In this document: in pieces, positions 36,157-45,232 of the stretch | Layout: every line of letters starts with the position of its first letter | Position numbering within the stretch: the first letter of the stretch is position 1 | Source of the DNA: an uncultured Pelagibacteraceae bacterium | GTDB taxonomy: Bacteria; Pseudomonadota; Alphaproteobacteria; Pelagibacterales; Pelagibacteraceae | Length of the DNA: 64,000 bases | Direction of reading: 5' to 3' | Assembly: GCA_902623785.1 (NCBI GenBank) | Contig: CACNVG010000003.1 | Span: 1-64,000, forward strand | Made by a program: the position numbers and the translations under genes | Notes under the pieces: model-generated | Database searches by the model: none | What the model was told of the DNA's origin: nothing | Seen by the model: only the letters and a program-made list of their open reading frames with translations

Positions 36157-36954
36157 ATGGAACAACAAAATAAAAATTTCAAATTAGTTGCGAACAAAAA
36201 AACAAGATCAATTTTACCTAATATGTTTACACTAGTAGGCGTATGTATAGGTTTAACGTCTATTAAATTTGCTTTTGATGGTAGGTTTGGTTTTGCAGTT
36301 TTAGCAATATTAGTTGCAGGGATTATAGATGGTCTTGATGGAAGAATTGCACGACTTATTAAAGGAACATCTGAAGTTGGTAAAGAACTTGACTCTTTAA
36401 CAGATGTTATAAGTTTTGGAGTTGCTCCAGCATTTATAATGTATTTTTGGTCCTTAAATAATCTTGGAAGAGTGGGGTGGTTAGTTTGTTTGATTTATGT
36501 AATTTGTGTTGCTTTAAGATTGGCTAGATTTAATATTACTTCAAATACCAATTCAAAGTGGAAAGATAATTTTTTTGAAGGTGTCCCTTCACCGGCTGGA
36601 GGTATTTTAGTTTTATTTCCATTAATTTATAGTTTTAGTGAACTTCAGTTTTTTTCGATCGAAAATGAATACCTAGTGCCTGGTTTTTTTATTTTAACTT
36701 CAATATTATTAATCAGCAAGATACCAACTTATTCTTTTAAAAAGATTGTGGTACCAAGAAGATTAACAATTTTTTTATTATTTACGTTAATTTTATTTTT
36801 TGGTTTGTTATTAATTTATACTTATAACGTTATAGTAGTATCAACGCTAATATACTTACTCCTTATACCAATTAGCTTTTTCCATTTTCGCAAGCTATCT
36901 AAAAAATTCAGTCATGCCAATCAAGATGGCGAAGATCAAGAAGATGTCCTTTAA
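36157..36954 (+). CDS. pssA: Phosphatidylserine synthase (CDP-alcohol phosphatidyltransferase)
   Basis: This enzyme transfers the phosphatidyl group from CDP-diacylglycerol to serine. I chose the ATG at 36157 (MEQQNKNFKLVANKK, 265 residues); an in-frame TTG at 36142 would overlap psd. The CDP-alcohol motif DG-x2-AR-x8-G-x3-D-x3-D is complete (DGRIARLIKG then GKELDSLTD). About eight hydrophobic helices follow, and a charged C-terminal tail ends the protein. It is paired with psd upstream and directly abuts a GT8-like gene (0 bp gap). Confidence 0.94.
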   Translation: MEQQNKNFKLVANKKTRSILPNMFTLVGVCIGLTSIKFAFDGRFGFAVLAILVAGIIDGLDGRIARLIKGTSEVGKELDSLTDVISFGVAPAFIMYFWSLNNLGRVGWLVCLIYVICVALRLARFNITSNTNSKWKDNFFEGVPSPAGGILVLFPLIYSFSELQFFSIENEYLVPGFFILTSILLISKIPTYSFKKIVVPRRLTIFLLFTLILFFGLLLIYTYNVIVVSTLIYLLLIPISFFHFRKLSKKFSHANQDGEDQEDVL

Positions 36955-37869
36955 ATGAAAAAAAGCGCTATAGTTTCATTAGCAGATGAAAAGTATTTTG
37001 ATTTGTTAATTGAATTAATTGATTCAATTAAAAAGAAACCTGAGAGTAAAGATACAGCAATTTGTGTACTCGATGCAGGAATGAATGACAATCAAAGAGA
37101 ACAATTAAAAAATAAGGTTGATGAAGTAGCAAAGGCAGAGTGGGATATTGAAGTTTCAAATTTAAAAGTAATAGGAAAAGAATGGCTCAAAAGTCAAGTG
37201 TCTCGAGCATTTCTACCAAAATATTTTCCAAAATACGATAAGTATCTTTGGATAGACTGCGATGCATGGGTCAATGATTGGAAGTGTATAGAATTATATT
37301 TCAAAGCATGTGAAAAAGGAAAATTAGGAATAACTCAAACAATGGGCCCAGGCTACAAAGTAATGTCAAAAGTTAAATGGTTACTTGGAAAATTAGCGAT
37401 TGTTAAAAGCCAAAATTTCAAACATGCTCTTTCATCAAATATTGATATATCAAAATCAAGAAAACTTGCATTCGCACCCCACATTAATATAGGTGTTTTC
37501 TCACTTCAAAAAAATTCACCATGCTGGGAGGTATGGCAAAAAAATTTAAGACAAACTTTAAAAAGTGGAAAAATTTTTGGCTCAGAGGGGTTAGCAATAA
37601 ATCTAAGTGTTTACATTGACGAAGTAGACACAGAATTTTTACCTTTAAATTGTAACTGGATTGCAAGCAATTTACTTCCAAAATACGACAGTATCCAAAA
37701 AACATTTGTAGAGCCTTACCTACCGAATAATAAAATCGGTATTATGCATTTAGCTGCTGGAATTTGGAAAAATAATGTTGATATGAGATTAGATAAAAAT
37801 ATAAAGATTGATATTTATAATCTTCAAGATCAAAAAGAACTAAAAAGCTTAAGGTTTAACAATAGTTGA
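36955..37869 (+). CDS. GT8-like glycosyltransferase of unknown specificity
   Basis: I recognise only the fold class. This 304-residue soluble protein looks like a GT-A glycosyltransferase of the LgtC/GT8 sort. It has an N-terminal KKSAIVSLADEKYFDLLIEL, the acidic DxD-like WIDCDAWVND (about residues 99-108), PHINIGVFSLQKNSP in the acceptor region and a C-terminal GIMHLAAGIWK resembling the conserved H-x2-G-x-x-K-P/W segment. It is placed between pssA and rlmE with 0 bp and 4 bp spacing, a conserved-looking housekeeping operon. A role in glycolipid or envelope sugar transfer is inference. Confidence 0.62.
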   Translation: MKKSAIVSLADEKYFDLLIELIDSIKKKPESKDTAICVLDAGMNDNQREQLKNKVDEVAKAEWDIEVSNLKVIGKEWLKSQVSRAFLPKYFPKYDKYLWIDCDAWVNDWKCIELYFKACEKGKLGITQTMGPGYKVMSKVKWLLGKLAIVKSQNFKHALSSNIDISKSRKLAFAPHINIGVFSLQKNSPCWEVWQKNLRQTLKSGKIFGSEGLAINLSVYIDEVDTEFLPLNCNWIASNLLPKYDSIQKTFVEPYLPNNKIGIMHLAAGIWKNNVDMRLDKNIKIDIYNLQDQKELKSLRFNNS

Positions 37870-38477
37870 AAAAGAATAAGATATCTAAAAGTTGGGTTAT
37901 AAGACAAAGAAAAGATAAATATGTTCGTCAATCAAAGTTGGAAGGTTATAGGTCGAGAGCAGTATATAAACTTAAAGAGTTAGACGAAAAATTTAAAATT
38001 ATTAAAAATAATTTAAATATTTTAGATATAGGTTCTGCACCTGGAAGCTGGACACAATATCTATCTGAAAAATCAAAAGGCTCAAAAATAATGTCTATTG
38101 ATCTTAAAGAAGTTGAGAAAATAAAAGACGTTTATCATATTGTCGGCGATTTTTTGGATGATAAAAACCAAAAAATAATTTCAGATTATTTTCCAAAAAA
38201 AATAGATCTCGTAGTCTCTGATATGGCAGTTAATACAACTGGAAATAAAAATTTAGATTCAATTCAAACGGGTGAACTTTCTTTAACGGCAATGGACTTT
38301 GCTGTTGGTATGCTGCGACCAAAAGGAATTTTTCTATCGAAAATTTTTATGGGCTCAACATTTAATGAAATTGTTAAAAATGCAAAAAAAAACTTTAAAG
38401 AAAGCAAAATCTTTAAACCACCTTCAAGCAGAAAAGACTCGAAAGAAAGCTTCATCATCTGTAAAAATTTAAGATAG
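37866..38477 (+). CDS. rlmE: 23S rRNA 2'-O-methyltransferase RlmE (FtsJ)
   Basis: RlmE methylates U2552 of 23S rRNA late in ribosome assembly. It has 203 residues and starts at TTG (37866), the only start near the family N-terminus KSWVIRQRKDKYVRQSK; the TTG overlaps the previous stop (TTGA). The SAM-binding motif is ILDIGSAPGSWTQYL. The K-D-K-E tetrad appears in RAVYKL, VVSDMAVN, SKIFMG and DSKESFIIC. Use of a weak TTG start with 4 bp overlap suggests low, coupled expression. Confidence 0.93.
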   Translation: MKKNKISKSWVIRQRKDKYVRQSKLEGYRSRAVYKLKELDEKFKIIKNNLNILDIGSAPGSWTQYLSEKSKGSKIMSIDLKEVEKIKDVYHIVGDFLDDKNQKIISDYFPKKIDLVVSDMAVNTTGNKNLDSIQTGELSLTAMDFAVGMLRPKGIFLSKIFMGSTFNEIVKNAKKNFKESKIFKPPSSRKDSKESFIICKNLR

Positions 38478-38514
38478 TCACTTTAAAATTTTCAGGAATC
38501 GTATATAAACTATT

Positions 38515-39591
38515 ATGGATCCTATAAAAGAAGCACTTACCTTTGACGATGTCACTTTGGCGCCAAAGTATTCTTCTGTGCTTCCTTCGGAGGTCAATAC
38601 TTCTGTCAAACTGTCAAAAAACTTGAATCTCAAAATACCTTTGCTTTCATCTGCCATGGACACAGTCACAGAGTCTAAAATGGCAATCGAAATCGGAAAG
38701 GCAGGGGGTATTGGAGTTATTCACAGAAATCTCTCCATTAGTGATCAGATATTAGAAATAAAAAAAGTTCAAAAAAAAGGTTTAGCAGTTGGAGCAGCAG
38801 TTGGGACTAATGATACCGAACTATCTCGAGCAGAGAAAATTATTAATTGCAAAGTAGATTTAATTGTTGTTGATACAGCGCATGGCCACTCTAAAAGAGT
38901 AGCAAATATAATCAAATTTATTAAAAAAAAAAAATCGAACAAAACAACCCTATGTGCAGGTAACATTGCAACAGCCGAAGCAGCAAAATTTTTATGCAAA
39001 CTCGGAGTAGATATAGTAAAAGTGGGAATTGGACCGGGATCGATTTGTACAACTAGACTTGTTGCTGGTATCGGTGTTCCCCAGTTAAGTGCATTACTAG
39101 ATGTAAAAAAAGGTTTAAACAAAAATGTTAAAATGATTTCAGATGGAGGAATTAAATTTTCTGGAGATATTGCAAAAGCACTTGCAGCAGGTGCAGATGC
39201 TGTAATGGTAGGATCAATGATTGCTGGTACTAACGAGGCTCCAGGCAAAATTATAAAAAAAAATGGAAAACTATTTAAAGTTTTCAGAGGAATGGGATCA
39301 GTTGGAGCAATGAACAAAGGGTCTGCTGACAGATATTTCCAAAAAAAACAAAAGGACAGTTCAAAATATGTCCCAGAAGGAGTAGAAGGATTAATCAAAT
39401 ACAAAGGTGAAGTATCTAAGATAATTTTTAAACTTATTGGAGGGCTGAAATCATCAATGGGTTATTTGGGCTCAAAAAATGTTATTAAACTTAGAAATAA
39501 ACCAAAATTTGTAAAAATAACAAAAGCTGGATTTTATGAGAGTATGGTTCATAGTATAGATGAGGTTAAAAAAAACAGCCAATATTTATGA
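38515..39591 (+). CDS. guaB: IMP dehydrogenase lacking the CBS (Bateman) domain
   Basis: IMPDH oxidises IMP to XMP, the committed step to GMP. It has 358 residues, about 130 fewer than the usual 488. The TIM barrel is intact: LTFDDVTLAPKYSSVLPSEV, PLLSSAMDTVTE, GIGPGSICTTR with catalytic Cys178, SDGGIKFSGDIAKALAAGAD and the flap residues GSADRYFQ. The paired CBS insert normally found after IHRNMS..IE is missing; the chain runs from RNLSISDQ straight to KKGLAVGAAVG (junction about residues 85-90). Purine-nucleotide allosteric control through CBS should therefore be absent. The stop overlaps the next gene (ATGA). Confidence 0.93.
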   Translation: MDPIKEALTFDDVTLAPKYSSVLPSEVNTSVKLSKNLNLKIPLLSSAMDTVTESKMAIEIGKAGGIGVIHRNLSISDQILEIKKVQKKGLAVGAAVGTNDTELSRAEKIINCKVDLIVVDTAHGHSKRVANIIKFIKKKKSNKTTLCAGNIATAEAAKFLCKLGVDIVKVGIGPGSICTTRLVAGIGVPQLSALLDVKKGLNKNVKMISDGGIKFSGDIAKALAAGADAVMVGSMIAGTNEAPGKIIKKNGKLFKVFRGMGSVGAMNKGSADRYFQKKQKDSSKYVPEGVEGLIKYKGEVSKIIFKLIGGLKSSMGYLGSKNVIKLRNKPKFVKITKAGFYESMVHSIDEVKKNSQYL

Positions 39592-40028
39592 GGAATATAT
39601 ATAAATTTTTTTTAATTTTGATTTTATTGATTTTTAAAACAACTGCTTATGGCTCAGAAAATTTTTATGACGAAGCAGTAGATAAATTTAATGCCAAAAA
39701 ATTTGATGATTCTAAATTTTTGTTTCATAGAAATATTGTGTTTAATCCGACAGACGCTAAATCCTACTTATATTTAGCTAAGATTTTTAATTCAGAAAAA
39801 AACCAGAAAGAAGAGGAAAAAAATTTAAATACTACTCTTCTACTTGAACCAAATAATGAAGAAGCAATTTATATGCTAATAAAAATCAATCTTGATAAAT
39901 CAAATTTTTCTAAAGCAAATGAATTGTTAACAAAACTAGATATAGTTTGTAAGGATTTTTGCTCCAAAAAAAAAGAAATTGAAAAATCACTTGAAAATCT
40001 TGAAGCAAAAAATGAAAAAAAACAATAG
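39588..40028 (+). CDS. Small exported TPR protein between guaB and guaA
   Basis: I recognise repeats but no named family. This 146-residue protein has a hydrophobic signal-peptide-like N-terminus ([16 protein letters not shown], likely cleaved before SEN). About three tetratricopeptide-like helix pairs follow ([60 protein letters not shown]). The tail is lysine- and glutamate-rich. It overlaps guaB by 4 bp and guaA by 17 bp, so it is locked into the GMP operon although it is apparently periplasmic. The partner is unknown. Confidence 0.72.
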   Translation: MRNIYKFFLILILLIFKTTAYGSENFYDEAVDKFNAKKFDDSKFLFHRNIVFNPTDAKSYLYLAKIFNSEKNQKEEEKNLNTTLLLEPNNEEAIYMLIKINLDKSNFSKANELLTKLDIVCKDFCSKKKEIEKSLENLEAKNEKKQ

Positions 40029-41571
40029 AACTAAGAAAATTCTTATAATTGATTTTGGTTCTCAATATACTCAATTAATTGCTAGACGCGTAAGAGAGCT
40101 TGGTGTTTTTTCAGAAATATCAAACCACAAACAAGTAAAAAATGTTAATTCAGAGGAAATCTACGGTATAATTTTATCAGGGGGTCCATTAAACGTTTAT
40201 GAAGATAAAAAAATAAATTTTAATAGAAAAATTTTAGATTTAAATATTCCCATATTAGGTCTTTGTTTTGGTCATCAACTAATTGCAAGACATTATGGTG
40301 GCAAGGTTATAACAGCAAAAAATAGAGAGTTCGGGTTAGCAACTATTAGGAAAAAATCAAATTCTAAGTTAACCAAAAATTTTTTTAACAATCAAGGACA
40401 ACGAAATGTGTGGATGAGCCACGCAGATCATGTAGTAAAACTTCCAAAAGGTTTTAAAGGAGTGGCATCAACAAAAGGTTCAAAATTTACAATAATTGAA
40501 AATGATGCAATTAAGAGATATGGTATCCAATTTCATCCTGAAGTAACTCACACAGAAAAAGGAATTTCATTACTTAAAAATTTTGTTTTTGGAATATGTA
40601 AATCAAAAAAAAATTGGTCAACAGATCATCAAAAGAAAACACTAATTAGAAACACACAAAACCAAATTGGTAATAAAAAAATCATATGTGCACTCTCTGG
40701 CGGCGTTGACAGCAGCGTTGTAGCACAATTATTAAATAAAGCAGTTGGTAAGCAACTACATTGTATATTTGTAAATACAGGATTGCTAAGACTGAATGAG
40801 GAAAAACAAGTAGTGAACACTTTTAAAAAAAAACTAAAGATGAATTTGATATATGTGAACGCAGCAGATGAATTTTTAAATAAATTAAAGAATATTACAG
40901 AGCCTGAAAAAAAGAGAAAAATAATTGGAAATTTATTTATTAAAATTTTCGAACGATATGCAAAAAAATTAAGGAATGTGAAATTTTTAGCTCAAGGAAC
41001 TTTATATCCAGATTTAATTGAAAGTAAGTCAGTCACTGGAAGCCAAACATCTAAAATTAAATCACATCATAACGTTGGTGGTTTGCCAAAAAAAATGAAA
41101 TTAGAATTATGCGAACCACTAAGATTACTTTTTAAAGATGAAGTAAGAAAACTTGGAATAAAATTGAATTTATCTAAGGACATAATAAGTCGCCACCCAT
41201 TTCCTGGTCCAGGACTAGCAATTAGAATGCCAGGCAAAGTTACGAAAGATAAAATAGAAATTTTAAAACTTGCAGATAATATTTTTATTTCTGAACTTAA
41301 AAAAGAAAAATTATATGATAAAATTTGGCAGGCTTATGCCGCTTTGTTACCTGTAAAAACTGTAGGTGTTATGGGTGATAATAGAACTTATGAGTATATT
41401 TGCTTGCTAAGAGCAATAACTTCTCAAGATGGTATGACAGCAGATTTTTTTGATTTTCCTAAAAATTTCATACAAAATGTGTCTAATAAAATTATTAATA
41501 ATATTAGAGGAATAAACAGAGTAGTTTATGATGTCACTTCAAAGCCACCGAGCACTATTGAATTAGAGTAA
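40012..41571 (+). CDS. guaA: GMP synthase (glutamine-hydrolysing)
   Basis: GuaA aminates XMP to GMP with glutamine and ATP. I chose the ATG at 40012 ([20 protein letters not shown], 519 residues), which gives the usual length; an earlier start at 39979 adds 11 residues in the upstream gene. The amidotransferase domain has the nucleophile in GLCFGHQL and the His/Glu pair in [11 protein letters not shown]. The ATP-pyrophosphatase P-loop is SGGVDSSV, and the C-terminal XMP/dimer domain includes [15 protein letters not shown]. Adjacent guaB supplies XMP. panB begins one base inside the stop. Confidence 0.97.
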   Translation: MKKNNRTKKILIIDFGSQYTQLIARRVRELGVFSEISNHKQVKNVNSEEIYGIILSGGPLNVYEDKKINFNRKILDLNIPILGLCFGHQLIARHYGGKVITAKNREFGLATIRKKSNSKLTKNFFNNQGQRNVWMSHADHVVKLPKGFKGVASTKGSKFTIIENDAIKRYGIQFHPEVTHTEKGISLLKNFVFGICKSKKNWSTDHQKKTLIRNTQNQIGNKKIICALSGGVDSSVVAQLLNKAVGKQLHCIFVNTGLLRLNEEKQVVNTFKKKLKMNLIYVNAADEFLNKLKNITEPEKKRKIIGNLFIKIFERYAKKLRNVKFLAQGTLYPDLIESKSVTGSQTSKIKSHHNVGGLPKKMKLELCEPLRLLFKDEVRKLGIKLNLSKDIISRHPFPGPGLAIRMPGKVTKDKIEILKLADNIFISELKKEKLYDKIWQAYAALLPVKTVGVMGDNRTYEYICLLRAITSQDGMTADFFDFPKNFIQNVSNKIINNIRGINRVVYDVTSKPPSTIELE

Positions 41572-42347
41572 TGAACAATAAAATTAAAAAAATTTTAAAG
41601 AAAAAAAATAGATCAAAGATTGTCTGTCTCACTGCCTATTCCAAAAATATTGCAGAAATAGTAGATGATCATGCAGATATAGTTCTAGTCGGAGACTCTC
41701 TAGGGTCAGTACTATATAATTATGATACAACAAGAAAAGTAAGTTTAAATATGATGATTGAACATACAAAGAGCGCGAGAATGGGTGTTAAAAAAAGCCT
41801 TTTAGTTTTTGACCTTCCTTATAACACTTATAGAAATAAATCTGAGGCACTTAAAAATTCTAAGAGAGCAATAAAAAAGACAAAATGTGATGCTGTTAAA
41901 GTTGAAGGGGGAACAAGAGTGAAAGAAATCGTAAAATATTTGGTTAAAAATAGAATACCAGTATTAGGTCATATTGGTGTAACACCACAAACAACTAAAG
42001 GAAAATTTAGATCTAAAGGTAAAAATGAAGGAGAAAAAAGAAAACTTTTAAAGGATGCTCAAGATCTAGAACAAAGTGGAGCTTTTGGAATTGTTTTAGA
42101 ATGTATTTATAGCGATGTCTCTAAACAAATAACAAGCTCAATAAATATACCAACAATTGGAATTGGTGCTTCAGTAAATTGTGATGGTCAGGTTCTTGTA
42201 ACTGATGATTTAATTGGTTTGAATGAGACTAAATTTAGATTTGTAAAAAAATTTGGAAACATTAAAACAAATATAAAAAGTGCAGTTATAAGATATAAGA
42301 ATTCAGTAAAACAAAAAAAATTCCCTTCAAAAAAAAACAGCTATTAG
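41571..42347 (+). CDS. panB: 3-methyl-2-oxobutanoate hydroxymethyltransferase (ketopantoate synthesis)
   Basis: PanB adds a hydroxymethyl group from methylene-THF to 2-oxoisovalerate in pantothenate synthesis. It has 258 residues. The TIM-barrel motifs LTAYSKNIAEIVDDHADIVLVGDSLG, FDLPYNTYRNK, CDAVKVEGG, PVLGHIGVTPQT and TIGIGASVNCDGQVLVTDDL are all present in order. It begins within the guaA stop codon (TAATG), so it is likely part of the guaB-guaA transcript. panC/panD are not nearby. It is convergent with the binding-protein gene, 7 bp away. Confidence 0.93.
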   Translation: MNNKIKKILKKKNRSKIVCLTAYSKNIAEIVDDHADIVLVGDSLGSVLYNYDTTRKVSLNMMIEHTKSARMGVKKSLLVFDLPYNTYRNKSEALKNSKRAIKKTKCDAVKVEGGTRVKEIVKYLVKNRIPVLGHIGVTPQTTKGKFRSKGKNEGEKRKLLKDAQDLEQSGAFGIVLECIYSDVSKQITSSINIPTIGIGASVNCDGQVLVTDDLIGLNETKFRFVKKFGNIKTNIKSAVIRYKNSVKQKKFPSKKNSY

Positions 42348-42354
42348 TTAATAG

Positions 42355-43542
42355 TCATCTTTGCTTTTTTGTCTTAAATTTTCCCTTCCTGATTTCTTTT
42401 TCTAAAAAAGATCCGTATGTTTCTCCATTACTATCAAGCTCAATATTTGTAACACCCTCATAATTAATTTTTCTTCCTTTTTGAATTAGCTTTAATCCTT
42501 TTTTTAATTCACCCACATAAATCTTTATACCTGGCGAGTTTGAAACAGACATAATCCCATCTGATAAAGACATTCCAGGATTGTGATTAATTTTTTGCAA
42601 TGCCAATAATAAAATTGATGCTGCGTCATAAGTTTCACTAACAAAAGGGCTCGATGGATCAATTTTATTTTTTTTAGCAGTTTTATAAAATATATTTAGA
42701 TTTTTTGAGTTTGAACCAAGTATTAATCCAAAGGAACTGTCCAATTCATTGTCAATATTCTTGAGAATTTCATAATCTATCATCCTATCTGAAAAAACAA
42801 ATTTTTTATATACGCCAGAGTCGATTAAAGCTTGTAAAATTTCTTTACCACCTAATTCTGCTTCACTTATGATAGCAGCTGCATCTCCACCCGCAGTAGC
42901 CATGAGTGATGCTTCATCTGAATAATCTTTTTTGTTTGGTTCATGTGGAATATTAATTGTAATCCGAATCCCGTTTTTTTTTAGAGCCCTTATAAAATTT
43001 ATTTCAAATTCTTTGTTATAACTTGTATCAAGATAAGTTATTGCTAAACTTTTTACCCCTCTATCTTTAGCAATGTCAGCTAATACTTCGGCATCTCTCC
43101 TATTAGAAGGTATAGTTCTAAAGAAAAGTTTTTGGTCATCAATCATTGTTAAAGTTGAAGAACTGGCAGCTGAGGAAATAATTGGAATATTTTTTTTATT
43201 AGCTACATTTAGAAGAATACTTTCAGAAATACCTGGACATGCTGCTCCAAGGATCGCAACAATCTCTTCCTGTAATAATTTATTACTTACTTCACCGATG
43301 TTTGATTTGTTGCATTTCGTATCAACCTTAAGCTTTTTTAATTTTTTATTTTTAATAAACGATCCGGAACTTAAAGCTTCATTAAAAGCAAGATCTGCTG
43401 ATAAAGACATATTCTTTACTATTTTTTCAGCTGGACCAGAAAATCCTAAGACTATTCCAATATTAATTTCCTCAGCATTTAATTTATGTAGATTTTGATT
43501 TACAAAAAAAAGGATTAATAAAGTAACAAAAATTTTTTTCAT
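42355..43542 (-). CDS. Periplasmic substrate-binding protein, branched-chain amino-acid (LivK/type I) family
   Basis: This 395-residue exported protein has a signal peptide (KKIFVTLLILFFVNQNLHKLNA) and the type I periplasmic-binding fold: NIGIVLGFSGPAEK, ILGAACPGISESILLNVANK, IISSAASSSTLT and DAASILLLALQKI. Members bind amino acids, amides or aromatic acids. No Liv permease or ATPase genes are adjacent, so it is an orphan binding protein or serves a remote transporter. It is next to an EamA-family transporter on the same strand (17 bp). Confidence 0.85.
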   Translation of the reverse strand: MKKIFVTLLILFFVNQNLHKLNAEEINIGIVLGFSGPAEKIVKNMSLSADLAFNEALSSGSFIKNKKLKKLKVDTKCNKSNIGEVSNKLLQEEIVAILGAACPGISESILLNVANKKNIPIISSAASSSTLTMIDDQKLFFRTIPSNRRDAEVLADIAKDRGVKSLAITYLDTSYNKEFEINFIRALKKNGIRITINIPHEPNKKDYSDEASLMATAGGDAAAIISEAELGGKEILQALIDSGVYKKFVFSDRMIDYEILKNIDNELDSSFGLILGSNSKNLNIFYKTAKKNKIDPSSPFVSETYDAASILLLALQKINHNPGMSLSDGIMSVSNSPGIKIYVGELKKGLKLIQKGRKINYEGVTNIELDSNGETYGSFLEKEIRKGKFKTKKQR

Positions 43543-43559
43543 TATATACTGAATTTAAA

Positions 43560-44414
43560 TTACCTTATTTTTTGAAGAATAAAAACTGATCCAATTATAA
43601 CTAAACCGCCTAAAGTCATCATTAAACCTGGTGTCTCTTTAAAAACAATAAATGTTTGTATTAATCCAAAAACAGGAAACAAAGCATAAAAAGGGAGAAC
43701 TTTTCCCACAGGGTAGAATTTATAAAGATAAAATAAAGACATATGGGCACCTATCGATACAACCAAACCAGAGTAAATTATGAAAAACCACATATCTAAT
43801 GGAATAATCTTTAAAGTAGACACTATATTTCCCTCTAATAAAAAAGATAAAAAAATTAGCGCGACAAAACCAATCAAAGCCATAAAAAAATTTGTAGTAA
43901 CAATGTTTAGTTTATTTGTATCTCTGCTTGCTACGTTTGCAACGGCGTAAAAGAATGCCATTAAAGCTGTTAGGACAAGTGCAAAAATATTGTTAATTAA
44001 TTCTGGATCAAAACCAATTAAAATAATACCAAAAAAAGATGTAATTACAAAAAACCATTTATTTAAACTAAATTTTTCATTTAAGAAAAAATTACTTAAA
44101 ATAATTGCAAATGGAATAGCGAGTTGAGATCCAATTATAACAGGTGAAACTATATTGGACTCTTGCAAAGACAAATAAGTAAAACTTGTAACACCAACTC
44201 CCATAGAAAAAGAAAAAATAAATAAAGATTTTAAATTTTCTTTTGGTATTTTATAATTAAAAAAAGGCAATAAACAAATGAGGACAACTAACATTCTTAG
44301 AGACCCAAAAAGCAAAGGAGGTACATTTGTATTTAAGACAAGTTTACCAAAAACAAAGGCACTTCCAAATAGTGCCATGATTAGTATAATTAGTAAGTAA
44401 TGTTTAATCGTCAA
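43560..44414 (-). CDS. EamA/DMT-superfamily transporter
   Basis: This is a 284-residue membrane protein with about ten helices in two EamA repeats (first repeat begins LLIILIMALFGSAFVFGKL; second near ALVLTALMAFFYAVANVAS). The family exports or imports metabolites such as amino acids, nucleosides or drugs; the substrate cannot be told. It is followed on the same strand by the binding-protein gene and is divergent from the EutA-like gene (57 bp). Confidence 0.86.
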   Translation of the reverse strand: MTIKHYLLIILIMALFGSAFVFGKLVLNTNVPPLLFGSLRMLVVLICLLPFFNYKIPKENLKSLFIFSFSMGVGVTSFTYLSLQESNIVSPVIIGSQLAIPFAIILSNFFLNEKFSLNKWFFVITSFFGIILIGFDPELINNIFALVLTALMAFFYAVANVASRDTNKLNIVTTNFFMALIGFVALIFLSFLLEGNIVSTLKIIPLDMWFFIIYSGLVVSIGAHMSLFYLYKFYPVGKVLPFYALFPVFGLIQTFIVFKETPGLMMTLGGLVIIGSVFILQKIR

Positions 44415-44471
44415 AAAAATCCAATTTTAAATTGATTTATAGAATGACATTCATATTTTTTAAGTTATCCT

Positions 44472-45224
44472 ATGTCAAATAATATGAATTCAAAAAAGAT
44501 TAAAGCCCATCTTGCAAAAGAGACTAACCCAAGAGTAGGTTTAATTGTTTTATCAACTGACAACACGATAGAAAAAGATTTCTCAAAAGTCTTAAGTGAT
44601 AAACCAGTCGATTTATATGTTAATAGGATAAGAAATTACAATCCTGTGACAGCTGACAATTTAAAAAAAATGTCAGAAAACATTACTTCAGTTGCGGACA
44701 ACATTTTACCTGGTGAAAAAGTGGATTGCGTTGTTTTTGGTTGTACATCAGGAACAATAGTATCTGGTTTTGATAACATAAAAAAAAAAATTAATTTAGC
44801 TAAACCAAATGCATCAGTTACTGCCCCAAGCACCGCAGCTTTAAGCGCACTTAAGAAAAATAACATAAAAAGAATATCTATAGTTACACCATATATTAAG
44901 TCTTTAAATGATGATGTTGTAAATTTTTTTAAAGAAAATAAATTTGAAATAGTTTCAAATACATATTTTGATATTAAGTCAGATGTAGATATTGGGAAAG
45001 TAGACCAAGATAAATTGTTCGAAATATTGTCCGAAATTGATCATAATCAAGCCCAGGCATTATTTGTTTCTTGCACTTCACTACCAGTTTTAAACATAAT
45101 TGAAAAACTCGAAAAAAAATTAAATATGATTGTGTTATCAAGTAACCAAGCACTAATTTGGGAAACTCTAGAAAAAATAAATGAGAACAAATCTGTAACT
45201 GGATTTGGAAGCTTATTTAATTAA
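44472..45224 (+). CDS. EutA-like Asp/Glu-racemase-fold protein (maleate isomerase/arylmalonate decarboxylase family)
   Basis: This 250-residue protein has the two-cysteine active site of the family: Cys91 in VVFGCTSGT and Cys201 in LFVSCTSLPV, with VTAPSTAAL and ISIVTPYIKSLN between them. Relatives include maleate cis-trans isomerase and EutA of ectoine-utilisation operons. The gene directly downstream (8 bp) is a DoeA-type ectoine hydrolase, which favours an EutA-like role, proposed in the literature to be racemisation or isomerisation of a pathway intermediate. The reaction here is unproven. Confidence 0.78.
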   Translation: MSNNMNSKKIKAHLAKETNPRVGLIVLSTDNTIEKDFSKVLSDKPVDLYVNRIRNYNPVTADNLKKMSENITSVADNILPGEKVDCVVFGCTSGTIVSGFDNIKKKINLAKPNASVTAPSTAALSALKKNNIKRISIVTPYIKSLNDDVVNFFKENKFEIVSNTYFDIKSDVDIGKVDQDKLFEILSEIDHNQAQALFVSCTSLPVLNIIEKLEKKLNMIVLSSNQALIWETLEKINENKSVTGFGSLFN

Positions 45225-45232
45225 TTTTATAT

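Noticed and set aside
38769-39404. Long open frame (211 codons) on the minus strand inside guaB
   Set aside because: It lies wholly opposite a clearly coding, conserved enzyme and translates to a proline/serine/threonine-rich product without motifs, as expected from the complement of guaB.
43073-43498. 141-codon plus-strand frame opposite the binding-protein gene
   Set aside because: It mirrors the signal-peptide and fold-encoding part of the real gene and shows no family resemblance.
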